Origin: Prorocentrum cordatum
Taxonomy: Eukaryota; Sar; Dinophyceae; Prorocentrales; Prorocentraceae
Direction of reading: 5' to 3'
Length of the DNA: 64,000 nt
Assembly (NCBI GenBank): GCA_963575745.1
Contig: CAUYUJ010003570.1
Location: 419,557-483,556 of the forward strand
A model generated the notes under the pieces. It worked only from the letters and a program-made list of their open reading frames with translations, was not told the DNA's origin and did not search any database. The translations under genes and the position numbers were made by a program. Shown here piece after piece: positions 41,621 to 54,300 of this stretch (positions within the stretch are counted from its first letter, which is position 1; every line of letters begins with the position of its first letter).

Positions 41621-42671
41621 CTAGTTCGTACTGGAAATCCTCGCTCGCAACTCATCAATGTTGATCCCTGGCTCAAGCTGATTCATTGCACGAGTAATCT
41701 CCCAGCCATTCTGCAGAGAGAACTTGGCCACGATCTTCCCTGGAGGTGGTAAGTGGTCACTGGAGCCCCACATGAACGTAATCGGTGGTCCCGTCTCAGC
41801 CCTGAGATTTGAATGATGCTTCTTGAAGCTCTTGAACTTTGCCTGAAAGATCCCAGCGGCATCCAGATGGGGCTTCTTCCAGGGGGGGGGGGGCCTCCAC
41901 GTGGACCTTGAGGACCCTGGGAGCGTGCTGGAGTTTGTTGTCGGCAATCGCGGCAACGAGTCGACGACGGAGATCCCACAGCTGGTCACTGGTAACCCCA
42001 TTCTGGAAATAGAGCCGAGCACGCGAATAACCCCATGCCTCTCGACCTGTGTTGAACCTCTTGGATTGGTTCAGGTCCAGAAGCTCCTTGACACCACTGA
42101 ACCATTCTCCAGCCAGGACCTCATTCAGTAGTGAATTCAACGCCTGCTGTGATAACATCTCCTCCTGACGCTTCTCTGCATCCCGCCAATCAGTCACCCA
42201 TCCCTTGAGCTCGACGAACGACGGAGTGAAATTCTGCATGGACTGCCGAGTTTCCGCCGAGGACGCCGTCGTAGAGGTGCCTGCTCTGGGGGCCCCACCT
42301 GCAGGAGCCTGCTGGAGCTGGATAATCTGGAGCCTCTGATCCTCCACCTTCTTAGTAATAGCATCTATGTCCGTCATCGCCTTCTGTGCATTTTTCTCGA
42401 CCGAATCAACGCGAGCATTGAGTTGGGCGCCGAGATCCGCGATGCTCCGATGGGTTGACTGGAAGCCCTCAGTCATCTTACCTCCCAGAGATGCAACAAG
42501 CGTCGTGATCTTGTCCATACCCTTAGTCATGGCCTCCTCGAGGCCCTCAACCGTCTGAACTTTGACACGTGTTCCCTCTGGGACCTCCTCCTCCTCGGCT
42601 CCTGGAACGGGCATATCAGTGGCATCCATGGCGAAAATCTCGGGGACCGCAGCAGCTGATGAGGCAGCCAT
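41621..42671 (-). pseudogene. LINE-A2 ORF1
   Basis: ATG at 42671 (MAASSAAAVPE). Same organisation as in A1: acidic N-terminus, coiled coil (GMDKITTLVASLGG onward), Trp-rich domain and RARLYFQNGVTSDQLW. A 12-base C run on the minus strand (41882-41893) again leaves the conserved C-terminus (GPPITFMWGSSDH, ending ISSTN and TAG at 41621-41623) in another frame. Confidence 0.75.
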
Positions 42672-43247
42672 CTTGCCGTCTGAGATGTTGCAAGGGATAT
42701 TCCACTTCTGACAGAACGATCGATCTTCTCGAGTGCGTTTGAGATGCGCACGTAACTGATGAAAGTTATATGGGGCAACAGGATTATGAGGTAAAGTGGG
42801 AGAGAGATCAGGTGGTCCAGATGGTATGTCAACTAGAGAATCTTTATCGACGTGACAAGATCTACCAACCTGTCTGGCAAGATATTTCCACTCCCAATGT
42901 CCGAAGTTGGATCCCCAGCGGTCCAGATCGATCGATTGACTCTGGCTCGTCCCGCCCAGCTCGATGCAGCAAAATGCCGCAACAATGCACACAAACAAAT
43001 ACAAACAAATGGCAGGCGGCCTGCTGACCTCGGACTCGCCGAAGTCGCCGAAGATGCCCAATCGCCACGCGCCCCCGCGCGGCGGGCCAGGCCAGGGGCA
43101 GGCTGCCTGTCTGCACAATGCAGCTCGAGCCGCACGAGGAGGCCCCACGAGCCCCAGCAGCAACCAACCTTGGTTTTTTGCGGTTTGCGGTCCGCCACTA
43201 GAATCCAAATCCGAATCGGCGGAGCAGTGCAACTGAGCCCCACCATC

Positions 43248-46200
43248 TTAGGTAGGTCGCAGCAGAGCGCACGCCACCTTAGCAGCAGCTCTCGTCAGGG
43301 CAGTGCAGGCAGCTAGTTCACAGCAGGTTACCGTGCTACCTGGAGGCAAGCTCATCGCCTCCTCGGCCACATCGTGCCAATGGAAGCTGTGCGAGCTGGT
43401 GCAGGAGGAGGAGGAGGAGGAGGAGGAGGAGATGGGAAAATCAACCTGCACGCTGGAACCCCTACCTACAACGCCAATCTGAAGCCACCACCCACCTCCA
43501 CATCCTTCATTACTGACACCCCCATCGAATGCACCACGGAGAGCAGTCTTACGAGTACTGAGGAACTTATCATATGCAAACCAGCGAGTAATAGTTTGGC
43601 CACCTCTGGCCTCCCACGACAATCTATCCGCACGTTCATTACCCTCACGAAAGAAATGCTTATACAGATTCTGTCCCGATGCAGGTGAGGTCAGTCCCCA
43701 TCCAGACAGCATCGATACCGTATTCTGTAGTGTTCCCACCAGTCGTACATACTGCTTGTTGCGAATCTGCCACTCACCACACATCCAGTTAACAACCGTC
43801 TTACTATCTCCCAAGATCTCCATCCCAAGACGCTCAATATTCTCACACCTCCACTCCGTTTCATTCTCATAGTTAGCGGCAATACGTTTGCTAATCCCTT
43901 CATCCATCTCTCTCTCCTCCTCCTCCTCCGCCTTCACGCGCCTCACACCAGGTGGCCTGGGTAAAACAAACAAGTCGAACAAGTGTTGCATGCCAATCAC
44001 CGTCAGCAAATGTTTGCAATATTTCTCTCGGGACCCAGCGGAGCTGTCGAACGAGAGGTACCACTCACAACCCAAAGAGATCGCACAAACACCAGTCCCA
44101 CACAGTATGTCCACGGGCAGGTGCGCCCATGCTCATGCGTGTGAGATGCTTCCTATCTTTTGCAGGCAACGCTAGAATACATGTGTCCCGATGTTCCGTC
44201 CACTTCCCCCTTCCATGTAGCATGGCCAGCCTAGATATCATCCATTCACGTGACATGTCCGACTCCTCAGGTATGGCAGGCTGATCATCCGTTGTCCGCC
44301 GACGACAGGCACTCGACATCTGGGAGATCTGAGATACATGAGATGCATGAGAGGCCGCCGCCACCGCCATCGCCCGAGTTTTCCCTCTGACGCCGATTTG
44401 GTACCGTCTCTCCCTCCTCCTCCACTGTGTGTGTCGTGTATCTCCTCATACGAATACTTGCAGCAACTGAGACATCCTTAGCCCAATCCCAACAACGAAA
44501 TATCCATATCTGCACCGCACTTCGGAATCCAAGCTCAACAAAACTCTGTCGTCCAACTTTGTATCGCCTACGTTGAAACTCAGACCAGCCTTCAGTTCTC
44601 CGCTTGCGTAGACCTGACATTAACGCCAGGCATCTACCCTCAAAAGAGTGAACAGCAGCAATGGTGGAATAGTCGGGCGTTCTGCCCTCACAGTTGAATA
44701 ATAATGCAGCAATCACTTCAGCTTGAAAACGAGTAAATCCCTCAGCCAAATCAATCCCAGAGCAGCGATAATAAGCGATTTCCCCAAAGAACATATTCTG
44801 GGCGTTCTGGAGCATGGCCTCTGAATCCGAGTGGTCCTTCCAGGTCTCCTCCAGAGTGGCTCCCAGGATCTCAAACGACTGAACACGCGGCAGGACCACT
44901 TCTCGGGCCCCAAGAGCAGCGTCACTAGACGGCACCAGCACACGGATATCCTGCTCGGGGGACGGCGGGATGCCAGGCGGCGCACCAAAGTAAATATACA
45001 TCAAGGATTTCGGCTTCCAGGTCATTCCTGCATTCATCAGCGGGATACTCATGTCACGCACCATCAACTCGAGGTCAGTGCGGGTCTTCGCATACAACAG
45101 GAGATTATCTGCCCAGAAACTGTGGGTCATACGCTCACCGTTGAACATGCGCTCATCATTTTCCAATTTGATACCGTACTGCGTACCCTGCCTCCACCTG
45201 TCGATCACATCTCTCCAGAGTACAATAGAAACTGCTAGAAAAATCATCGGCCCCTCCACTCCTCCCGTTCGAATAGATTTGTCCCAATAGACCGCTGAAG
45301 ATGCCTCGATGCCCTCGAAGCTGGCCACGCACTGATTATCCATCATGGGTTCAATTAACGCCACAATGAGATCAGCTGGTATGTCAAGAGCACGGAGACA
45401 GCGCATGGCGAGGCACGGAGTGACATTATCGAATGCTTGTAAAATATCAAGGTTGGCAAGCCACAAACTGTCTCCTTTGCCCCAGACAGCGGAGTGCTGG
45501 CTGAGCCTTTTTGGCAACGCTGGTGATTTCCGATGTTTTACGTCCCGATCTGAATCCGTACAGGCATACATAGTGTCGGTGCTCCTCAATCCTCTTCTCA
45601 ATCATCATCACAATACATGTCATGTACCATTTCATAAGACACGACTGTAGACGTAGTACACGTGTATCTGTCAAATGTTGTATGTCCATTTCTTTAGGCA
45701 TGAGCGTGGCAGCTAGTTGACGCCAACTGTCGGGGCAACATAACCTGCGGGAATACACACCTTGGAAGCTCACCAGAACACGTCGAACAGATGCCCACGA
45801 GAGCTGTTTCAACATCGTGACAGTCACGTTGTCGGGACCTGGGGCCTTTCCCGTGGACAGCTTCGCCCTCGCCCGCAGCAGGAGCGACATCGAGAACACC
45901 TCTGAGGATCCGCTTCCCGAACATAGACCACGCAGCGACTGTAGCTCACGAAGGGTCACCTCCCTGGCCTCGGGGTCCTCCACCTTAGACTTCATGTGCC
46001 CCAATATCTCGTCCCCCCACTCCTCGCGGTTCTGGGACTCCATCCCGTTGGCAAGGATCAACGTCTCCGTCTTGGCCCTCCTCCTCCTCCTCGTGTTCAT
46101 TTCCGTCCTCCACCTCTGTACTCTTGCCTCCAGCCTCCTTCTTTCTCTCCTCACTATCTTTGAGCACCGTTTGGCCTCCTCTCTATCCCCACGACGAAGT

Positions 46201-47422
46201 GCTTCGCGTTTACTTTCCTGGGCGGCCCAGTGGATCTCGGATTCCTTTGGCACATTATTCCTGGGATTGATATCTTTCTGGGGGGTCTCCTCGGCGGCCT
46301 TTATGAGGTCAGGTCCCAGCATATCCAACATCTCCTGGCGATCCTCTGGGTCAGCATTTTCCTGGCACAATGCACGGTAACGACTGCCCCGATCGCCCAT
46401 GTTCTTCGCAAACTCAAGCTGCGACACCGGTTGCAAGTAGATGAATTTGCGAGCAGGCTGGGTCCGTCTCTTCGCAGACGGTGCACAAGACAAGCGAACA
46501 ACTATGCAAGCGTGGTCAGACAGCGCACGCTCGTATCTGCTGCATGGGTGCTCCGTCCAGGCGTGGCCCACTTCCGCAGGCAGCATCCAGCCTACAGTGA
46601 TCTCCTGCCTGTGTAAACGACGGCTGACACCAACATAGTCGAGTACCTTCTCCACCCCCGTACTTGATTTGAAAGTAACCCTCCTCTGCCCAAATGTGTT
46701 CTCCATCCTGATGCCCCAGAGCCCGCAGAAGTCCAGTAGGGCCCTCCTCATAGATTGCAGCCTAGACGCCCGTCGAGTTTCGAAGCCCGAGACAACCCTA
46801 TAGGTCTTATTTTACGTGCACCACGTTTTGTTTGGGTCATGTACGGGTTGCCGTCATCCGATCCTTCCTCCATCCCAGTATCAATCTCCGTAGAATCCCC
46901 AGCAATCCCAGACGCCTCCAGAAGCCCTGATCCAGTAACTCTGAAGCCGTTGACCTCCGAATCTGGCTCGAGTTCGACGTTAGCATCTGTCAAGAAGACC
47001 AGGTCCTGCGGCTGCTTCGGGAACTTAGACCTATGTGTGCGAAGCACTTGGGATATATCAAACAATATCTGCTCATACACATCATGTTCATGCTGTTCTT
47101 CCGTAAGGGTACGAATACTCTCATGTGGCATATATGCAACAATAACAGTAACACTAGAATAACTACAAATCACAAAACCTTTGCCACGATATGTGGCTCT
47201 GAGCGAGTCTCTCCAAGACTTAGACATGATCACCGCAGCCTTCCGACAAGTACTCCGAAAATTTGTGTAACCTCGCATGCTGAGATCACGAACTGAAAGG
47301 AACTGGCACTCGCACAACCCCGCGAGTCCCACATCTAAGCGACGTAGTGAATTAATTATGTCATGGCCGTTCTCTGCACCTGCCCGACGCACACTCCATG
47401 ACGCAATGGTGTCGTGGCACCT
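43248..47422 (-). pseudogene. LINE-A3 ORF2: endonuclease-RT-RNase H polyprotein
   Basis: Four frame segments: 47392-46748 (endonuclease start, in frame with the TAG that ends ORF1), 46751-45447 (rest of endonuclease, linker, RT start), 45601-44285 (RT and connection) and 44114-43248 (RNase H-like). Single-base changes near 46803, 45513, 44385 and 44070 break it. The RT motif reads WADN, with Asp intact at 45107-45109, so this copy and A4 show the unmutated form. In the last segment the RNase H residues are complete in one frame: D103 (GDSKTVVNW), D163 (GNERADRL), D197 (FDGGVSNEG) and E266 (CELAAC). That is a permuted order. TAA at 43248. Confidence 0.88.
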
Positions 47423-48471
47423 CTAGTTCGTACTGGAAATCCTCGCTCGCAACTCATCAATGTTGATCCCTGGCTCAAGCTGATTCATTGCACGAGTAAT
47501 CTCCCAGCCATTCTGCAGAGAGAACTTGGCCACAATCTTCCCTGGAGGTGGTAAGTGGTCACTGGAGCCCCACATGAACGTAATCGGTGGTCCCGTCTCA
47601 GCCCTGAGATTTGAATGATGCTTCTTGAAACTCTTGAACTTGCCTGAAAGATCCCAGCGGCATCCAGATGGGGCTTCTTCCAGGGGGGGGGGCCTCCACG
47701 TGGACCTTGAGGACCCTGGGAGCGTGCTGGAGTTTGTTGTCGGCAATCGCGGCGACGAGTCGACGACGGAGATCCCACAGCTGGTCACTGGTAACCCCAT
47801 TCTGGAAATAGAGCCGAGCACGCGAATAACCCCATGCCTCTCGACCTGTGTTGAACCTCTTGGATTGGTTCAGGTCCAGAAACTCCTTGACACCACTGAA
47901 CCATTCTCCAGCCAGGACCTCATTCAGTAGTGAATTCAACGCCTGCTGTGATAACATCTCCTCCTGACGCTTCTCTGCATCCCGCCAGTCCGTCACCCAT
48001 CCCTTGAGCTCGACGAACGACGGAGTGAAATTCTGCATGGACTGCCGAGTTTCCGCCGAGGACGCCGTCGTAGAGGTGCCTGCTCTGGGGGGGCCCACCT
48101 GCAGGAGCCTGCTGGAGCTGGATAATCTGGAGCCTCTGATCCTCCACCTTCTTAGTAATGGCATCTATGTCCGTCATCGCCTGCTGTACATTTTTCTCTA
48201 CCGAATCAACACGAGCATTGAGTTGGGTGCCGAGATCCGTGATGCTCCGATGAGTTGACTGGAAGCCCTCAGTCATCTTACCTCCCAGAGATGCAACAAG
48301 CGTCGCGATATTGTCCATGCCCTTAGTCATGGCCTCCTCGAGGCCTTCAACCGTCTGAACTTTGACACGTTTTCCCTCTGGGACCTCCTCCTCCTCGGCT
48401 CCTGGAACGGGCATATCAGTGGCATCCATGGCGAAAATCTCGGGGACCGCAGCAGCTGATGAGGCAGCCAT
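47423..48471 (-). pseudogene. LINE-A3 ORF1
   Basis: ATG at 48471 (MAASSAAAVPE). The frame breaks at a run of 7 G near 48090 (6 in A1), resumes as 48164-47598 (Trp-rich domain) and switches again at a 10-base C run and a 1-bp deletion near 47640. The C-terminus ISSTN ends in TAG at 47423. Confidence 0.72.
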
Positions 48472-48980
48472 CTTGCCGTCTGAGATGTTACAAGGGATAT
48501 TCCACTTCTCACAGAACGATCGATCTTCTCGAGTACGTTTGAGATGCGCACTTAACTGATGAAAGTTATATGGGGCAACAGGATTGTGAGGTAAAGTGGG
48601 CGAGAGATCAGGTGGCCCAGATGGCATGTCAACTAGAGAATCTTTATCGTCGTGACAAGATCTACCAACCTGTCTGGCAAGATACTCCCACTCCCAGTGT
48701 CCGAAGTTGGATCCCCAGCGGTCCAGATCGATCGATTGACTCTGGCTCGTCCCGTCCAGCTCGATGCAGCAAAATGCCGCAACAATGCACACAAACAAAT
48801 ACAAACAAATGGCAGGCGGCCTGCTTACCTCGGACTCGCCAAAGTCGCCGAAGATGCCGAGTGGCCCGATCGCCACGCGCCCCCGCGCGGCGGGCCAGGC
48901 CAGGGGCAGGCTGCCTGACTGCACAATGCAGCTCGAGCCGCACGAGGAGGCCCCACGAGCCCCAGAAGCAACCAACCTCG

Positions 48981-50394
48981 GTTACCGCCCCGAACCTTGG
49001 TTACCGCCGGGAACTCGTAGAGCTTCCTCGTGCAATGCGGGCGCGGCAATCTCGCATTGCGCGCGCGAGGGCGCGGTCTCATGGAGGAGGACGCGGAGGA
49101 GAAGAAGAAGTGAGGGGAAAGCATATCTGGGAAAATTATAAGAATTAAATCAAAAAAGCATAACCATCCTTCTTTATAAAAAGCAGAGCACGAATAGTTT
49201 TTGTCAACAGCTCCTGCAGCTCGAGTTATGTCAAGAAAGTTACCATCATCCGTCTAAAATTTAGCAGAGTACGAACAGTTGTTTCTGACCCAGCTCTGGT
49301 AGCAGACCGAATTCAGGCGTCTAGATACTTTAGACTAGCGTTTCCTATGATTGTCTTTCGACTCATGTGACAGACAGCTATGTAGCTCATCTCCAACTCA
49401 ATTTAAGTCCAGAAAACCATCACCAAAAAAACAAAGAGGACGAATAGTTTTAAACCCAGTTCTGATAGCAGACCGAGTTCAGACGTCTACATACTTTAGA
49501 CGGGCGCGCCTGATGAGTTCTCTCTGATTGCTCTGCCGAACAATTCTGTAGCTCGTCTGCAGCTCCAATTGAATCAAGAAAACCATCACCATCTCTAAGA
49601 AGCATAATAACAGAATACGAATAATGTTTTGGACCCAGCTCTTAAAGCAGACCGAGTTCAGGCGTCTAGATTATTTAAGCTAGCGCGCCTGATGATCTCT
49701 TCCGATTGCTGTGCAAAACAGCTCTGTCGCCCATCTGCAGCTCTAGTTAAGTCAAACAAACCATCAGCATACCTAAAAAAAGCCGAGTACGAATAATTTT
49801 TCGGACCCAGCCAAGATAGCATACCAAGTTCCGGCGTCTAGATACTTCAAACTAGCGCGCCTGATGATTTCCCTCCGATTGCTGTACCGAACAGCTCTGT
49901 AGCTCATCTGCAGCTCGAGTTAAGTTCTGAAAATCATCATCACGTGAAGAAAAATTAGCAGCGCACGAATAATTTTGCGGACGCGCCTCTGGTAGCCGAC
50001 CGAACTCAGATATCTAGATGCTTGAGACGAACGCGCCTGACGATTCTACATCGATTAGGTGTGCCTACCAGCTCTATAGCGATTCTAAAGCTCGAGTTAA
50101 GCACAGAGAACCGATAGCACTTGCCAAGATGAGACGAAACAGCCGTTCCCGCCCCAGTGCTTTGTGGTAGTAATAGGTACCCGATCGGGCTAATATTCAA
50201 GATGGCGAGCGGAAATAAGATCGAAGGGAAAAATACGGGAGCTCTAACGAATTGTTGAATTTCGAGAAATCGAACTTCAACAGCTCAAAAAATACAAAAC
50301 TTCTGTCGAGATTTTGTTTGCAAACTAGCTCCTCAGCGCGCCGGAAATACTCTGCTAGCTTCGCCGATAACACTCTTAAGGAAGCTCTACGAGT
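48981..50394 (+). mobile_element. Element E, copy 6, occupied by LINE-A3
   Basis: Duplicate of copy 5: ACTCGTAGAGCTTCC at 49013-49027 and GGAAGCTCTACGAGT at 50380-50394. It has one more complete 175-bp unit region (about 49590-49640) than copy 5. An extra GGTTACCGCCCCGAACCTT step lies between LINE-A3 and the hairpin's right half. Confidence 0.78.
49185..50110 (+). repeat. 175-bp tandem repeats of element E, copy 6
   Basis: About five units homologous to 35370-36250. The unit truncated in copy 5 is fuller here. Confidence 0.8.
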
Positions 50395-51224
50395 CATTTC
50401 ACAATTCGTGTTAAGAACTGGTATTTGTCGCACCTATTGTGGGGTATGCCGCGTCTGCTAGTGAAATATTCAGGTCCATAGCTGCAGTATTCCTACCAAA
50501 ACACTTGGCGGTACGGACTTCGTATAAAACTCAAACAAATCATGTAACAACCTGGCATGGATTTCTCCAAAATCGTCATAGATTGGTTCTTGGAAGATTA
50601 TGACGAATTTAAAAAATTCGTTGAAGACAGATTTCTCACTGAGCATTAGCATATCAGCTTCATTCTGAAGGGCGATGAGCTATCTTGCAGGAGTTTTACT
50701 ACTGGTTCACAGCAAGCTACAGACATTGTTGAAGAACAGAAAAAATCAAGTGTTACGAAAATGCTCTCAGCAGCTCTCTGCTTCGAATCTGCGTACTTCA
50801 GCGAGTGCCAGGAGCTCTAATGCCTGTCGAACTATCAAGCTCGTAGCTGCAATCATACTGTCAAAAGACGTGGATAAACCGACTTTGTATAAACCCATAA
50901 AAATCATGCCGCGAGTTGTCGCGCTAAGTTCTGAGAAATCGTCATTCTGACAATGTGAGCACTTATTCGCGTAAGAAGAGCCCTACGAGGGTCCCGGCGG
51001 TAACCTGGTTGACGGCTTACCGCCGGCTGCGAGTTGGACGACCCGGCCAGAACGGACAATGTGGTAACCTGGGGCCGGTTTTTCGAAAATGCCTCGTAGA
51101 GCTCCCCTAGGAGCGTTAGCGGCGAAGCTACAAGAGTAATTCTGGCGCGCTGGAGGGCTAGTTGGCGAAAAATCTCGACGGAAGTTTTGTCTTTGTTTGA
51201 CACTGGGAGCCGGCGGTAAGCCGC
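50395..51224. repeat. Spacer 2, duplicate of spacer 1
   Basis: Near-identical to 36543-37371 with small indels, for example AAAACACTTGG versus AACACTTGG and TTGAAGACAG versus TTGTGGGAAGACAG. It carries the same dispersed repeats, reversed hairpin (50995-51031) and reversed E right end (51090-51180). Confidence 0.8.
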
Positions 51225-51311
51225 CAACCTTGGTTTTTTTTTGCGGTTTGCGGTCCGCCACTAGAATCCGAATCCGAATCGGCGGAACAGTGCAACTGAG
51301 CCCCCACCGTC

Positions 51312-54300
51312 TTAGGTAGGTCGCAGCAGAGCGCACGCCACCTTAGCAGCAGCTCTCGTCAGGGCAGCGCAGGCAGCTAGTTCGCAGCAGGTTGCCGTGC
51401 TACCTGGAGGCAAGCTCATCGCCTCCTCGGCCACATCGTGCCAATGGAAGCTCTGCGAGCTGATGCAGGAGGAAGAGGAGGAGGAGGAGGAGGAAATGGG
51501 AAAATCAACCTGCACGCTGGAACCACTACCTACTACACCAATCTGAAGCCACCACCCGCCTCCACATCCTTCATTACTGACACCCCCATCGAATGCACCA
51601 CGGAGAGCAGTCTTACGAGCACTGAGGAACTGATCATATGCAAACCAGCGAGTAATAGTTTGGCCACCTCTGGCCTCCCACGACAATCTATCCGCACGCT
51701 CATTACCCTCACGAAAGAAATGTTTATACAAATTCTGTCCCGATGCAGGTGAGGTCAGTCCCCATCCAGACAACATCGATACAGCATTTTGCAGTACTCC
51801 CACCAGTCGTACATACTGCTTGTTACGAATCTGCCACTCACCACGCATCCAGTTCACGACCGTCTTACTATCTCCCAAGATTTCCATCCCAAGACGTACA
51901 ATACTCTCACACCTCCACTCCGTTTCATTCTCATAATAAGCGGCAATACGTTTGCTGATCCTCTCATTCATCTCTCTCCACCTCCTCCTCCGCCTTCGCA
52001 TACCTCACACCAGGTGGCCCGGGTAAGACGAATAACTCAAACAAGTGTTGCATGCCAATCACAGCCAGCAGACGTTTGCAATATTTCTCGCGGGACCCAG
52101 CGGAGCTGTCGAACGAGAGGTACCACTCACAACCAAAGAGATCGCACAAACACCAATCCCATACAGTATGTCCACGGGCGGGGGCACCCATGCTCATGCG
52201 CGTGAGATGCTTCCTATCTTTTGCAGGCAACGCAAGAATGCATGTGTCCCGATGTTCCGTCCACCTCCCCCTTCCATGTAGCATGGCCAGCCTAGATATC
52301 ATCCATTCACGTGAGATGTTCGACTCCTCAGGTATGGCAGGCTGATCATCCGTTGTCCGCCGACGACCCCCACTCGACATCTGGGAGATCTGGGATACTT
52401 GAGAAGCCGCCGCCGCCGCCATCGCCCGAGTTTTTATATGACGCCGATTTGGTACCGTCTCCACATCATCCGCAACTGTGCGCGTTGTGTACCGCCTCAT
52501 ACGAATACTTGCAGCAACTGAGACATCCTTGGCCCAATCCCAACAACGAAATATCCATATCTGCACCGCACTTCGAAATCCTAGCTCAACAAACCTCTGC
52601 CGTCCAACTTTGTATCGCCTACGTTGAAACCCTGACCATCCTTCAGTTCTCCGCTTGCGTAGGCCTGACATCAACGCCAGGCATCTCCCCTCAAAGGAGT
52701 GAACAGCAGCAATGGTGGAAAGGTCGGGCGTTCGGCCCTCACAGTTGAATAATAATGCAGCAGTCACTTTAGATTGATAACGAGTACATCTCTCAACCAA
52801 ATCAATACCAGAGCAGCGATAATAGGCGATTTCCCCAAAGAATGCCTTCTGGGCTTTCTGGAGCATGGCCTCTGAATCCGAGTGGTCCTTCCAGGTCTCC
52901 TCCAGAGTGGCTCCCAGGGCCTCAAACGACTGAACACGCGGCAGGACCACCTCTCGGGCCCCGGGAGCAGGATCGCAAGACGGCACCAGCACACGAATAT
53001 CCTGCTCGGGGGACGGCGGGATGCCAGGCGGCGCACCAAAGTAAATAGGCATCAAGGATTTCGGCTTCCAGGTCATTCCTGCATTCATCAGCGGGGTACT
53101 CATGTCACGCACCATAAACTCGAGCTCGGAGCGAGTCTTCGCATACAATAAGAGATTATCTGCCCAGACACTATGGGTCATACGCTCACCGTTGAACATA
53201 CGCTCATCGTTTTCCAACTTGATACCGTACTGCGTATCCTGCCTCCACCTCTCAATCACATCTCCAGAGTACAATAGATACTGCTCGGAAAATCATCGGC
53301 CCCTCCACTCCTCCCGTTCGAATAGACTTGTCCCAGTAGACAGCTGAAGATGCATCGATGCCCTCGAAGCTGGCCACACACTGATTATCAATCATGGGTT
53401 CAATCAGCGCCACAATGAGATCAGTTGGTATGTCAAGAGCACGAAGGCAGCGCATGGCGAGGCACGGGGTAACATTATCGAATGCTTGTAAAATATCCAG
53501 ATTGGCAAGCCACAAACTATCTCCTTTGCCCCAGACAGCGGAGTGCTGGCTGAGCCTTTTGGCAACGCTGGTGATGTCCGATGTTTGTCGTCCTGATCTG
53601 AATCCGTACAGGCATACATAGTGTCGGTGATCCTCAATCCCCTTCTCAATCATCATCACAATACATGTCATGTACCATTTCATAAGACACGACTGTAGAC
53701 ATAGCACACGTGTATCTGTCAAGTGTTGTATGTCCATTTCCTTAGGCATGAGCGCGGCAGCTAGTTGACGCCAACTGTCGGGGCAGCATAACCTGCGGGA
53801 ATACACACCTTGGAAGCTCACCAGAACACGCTGGAGAGATGCCCACGAGAGCTGTTTCAACATCATGTCAGTGACGTTGTCGGGGCCTGGGGCCTTTCCC
53901 GTGGACAGCTTCGCCCTCGCCCGCAGCAGGAGCGACATCGAGAACACCTCCGAGGACCCACTTCCCGAACATAGACCACGCAGCGACTGTAGCTCACGGA
54001 GGGTCACCTCCCTGGCCTCGGGGTCCTCAACCTTAGCCTTCATGTGCCCCAATATCTCGTCCCCCCACTCCTCGCGGTTCTGAGACTCCATCCCGTTGGC
54101 AAGGATCAGCGTCTCCGTCTTGGCCCTCCTCCTCCTCCTCGTGTTCATCTCCGTCCTCCACCTCTGTACTTTTGCCTCTGGCCTCCTCCTTTCTCTCCTC
54201 ACTATATTTGGGCACCGTTTGGCCTCCTCTCTATCCCCACGACGAAGTGCTTCACGTTTACTTTCCTGGGCAGCCCAGTGGATCTCGGATTTCTTGGGGT

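Larger units (their letters stand above)
37380..43164 (-). mobile_element. LINE-A2 non-LTR retrotransposon, full length
   Basis: 5785 bp, minus strand, 12-base A tail (T37380-T37391), flanked by CAACCTTG at 37372-37379 and 43165-43172. Its 5' end abuts the 3' tail of LINE-A3 with only CAACCTTGG between them. It has the best-preserved ORF2 in the window. The 3' part (below about 38.8 kb) resembles A4 while the rest resembles A1 and A3, so it looks like a mosaic. Confidence 0.92.
43174..48972 (-). mobile_element. LINE-A3 non-LTR retrotransposon, full length
   Basis: 5799 bp, minus strand, 6-base A tail (T43174-T43179). The left flank is the CAACCTTGG that also ends A2. The right flank is CAACCTCG at 48973-48980, followed by GGTTACCGCCCC and a second AACCTTGGTTACCGCC. 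It is closest to A1, sharing for example TVEEEGETVP and LFDLFVLP words and an intact in-frame joint before the RNase H part. Confidence 0.92.
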
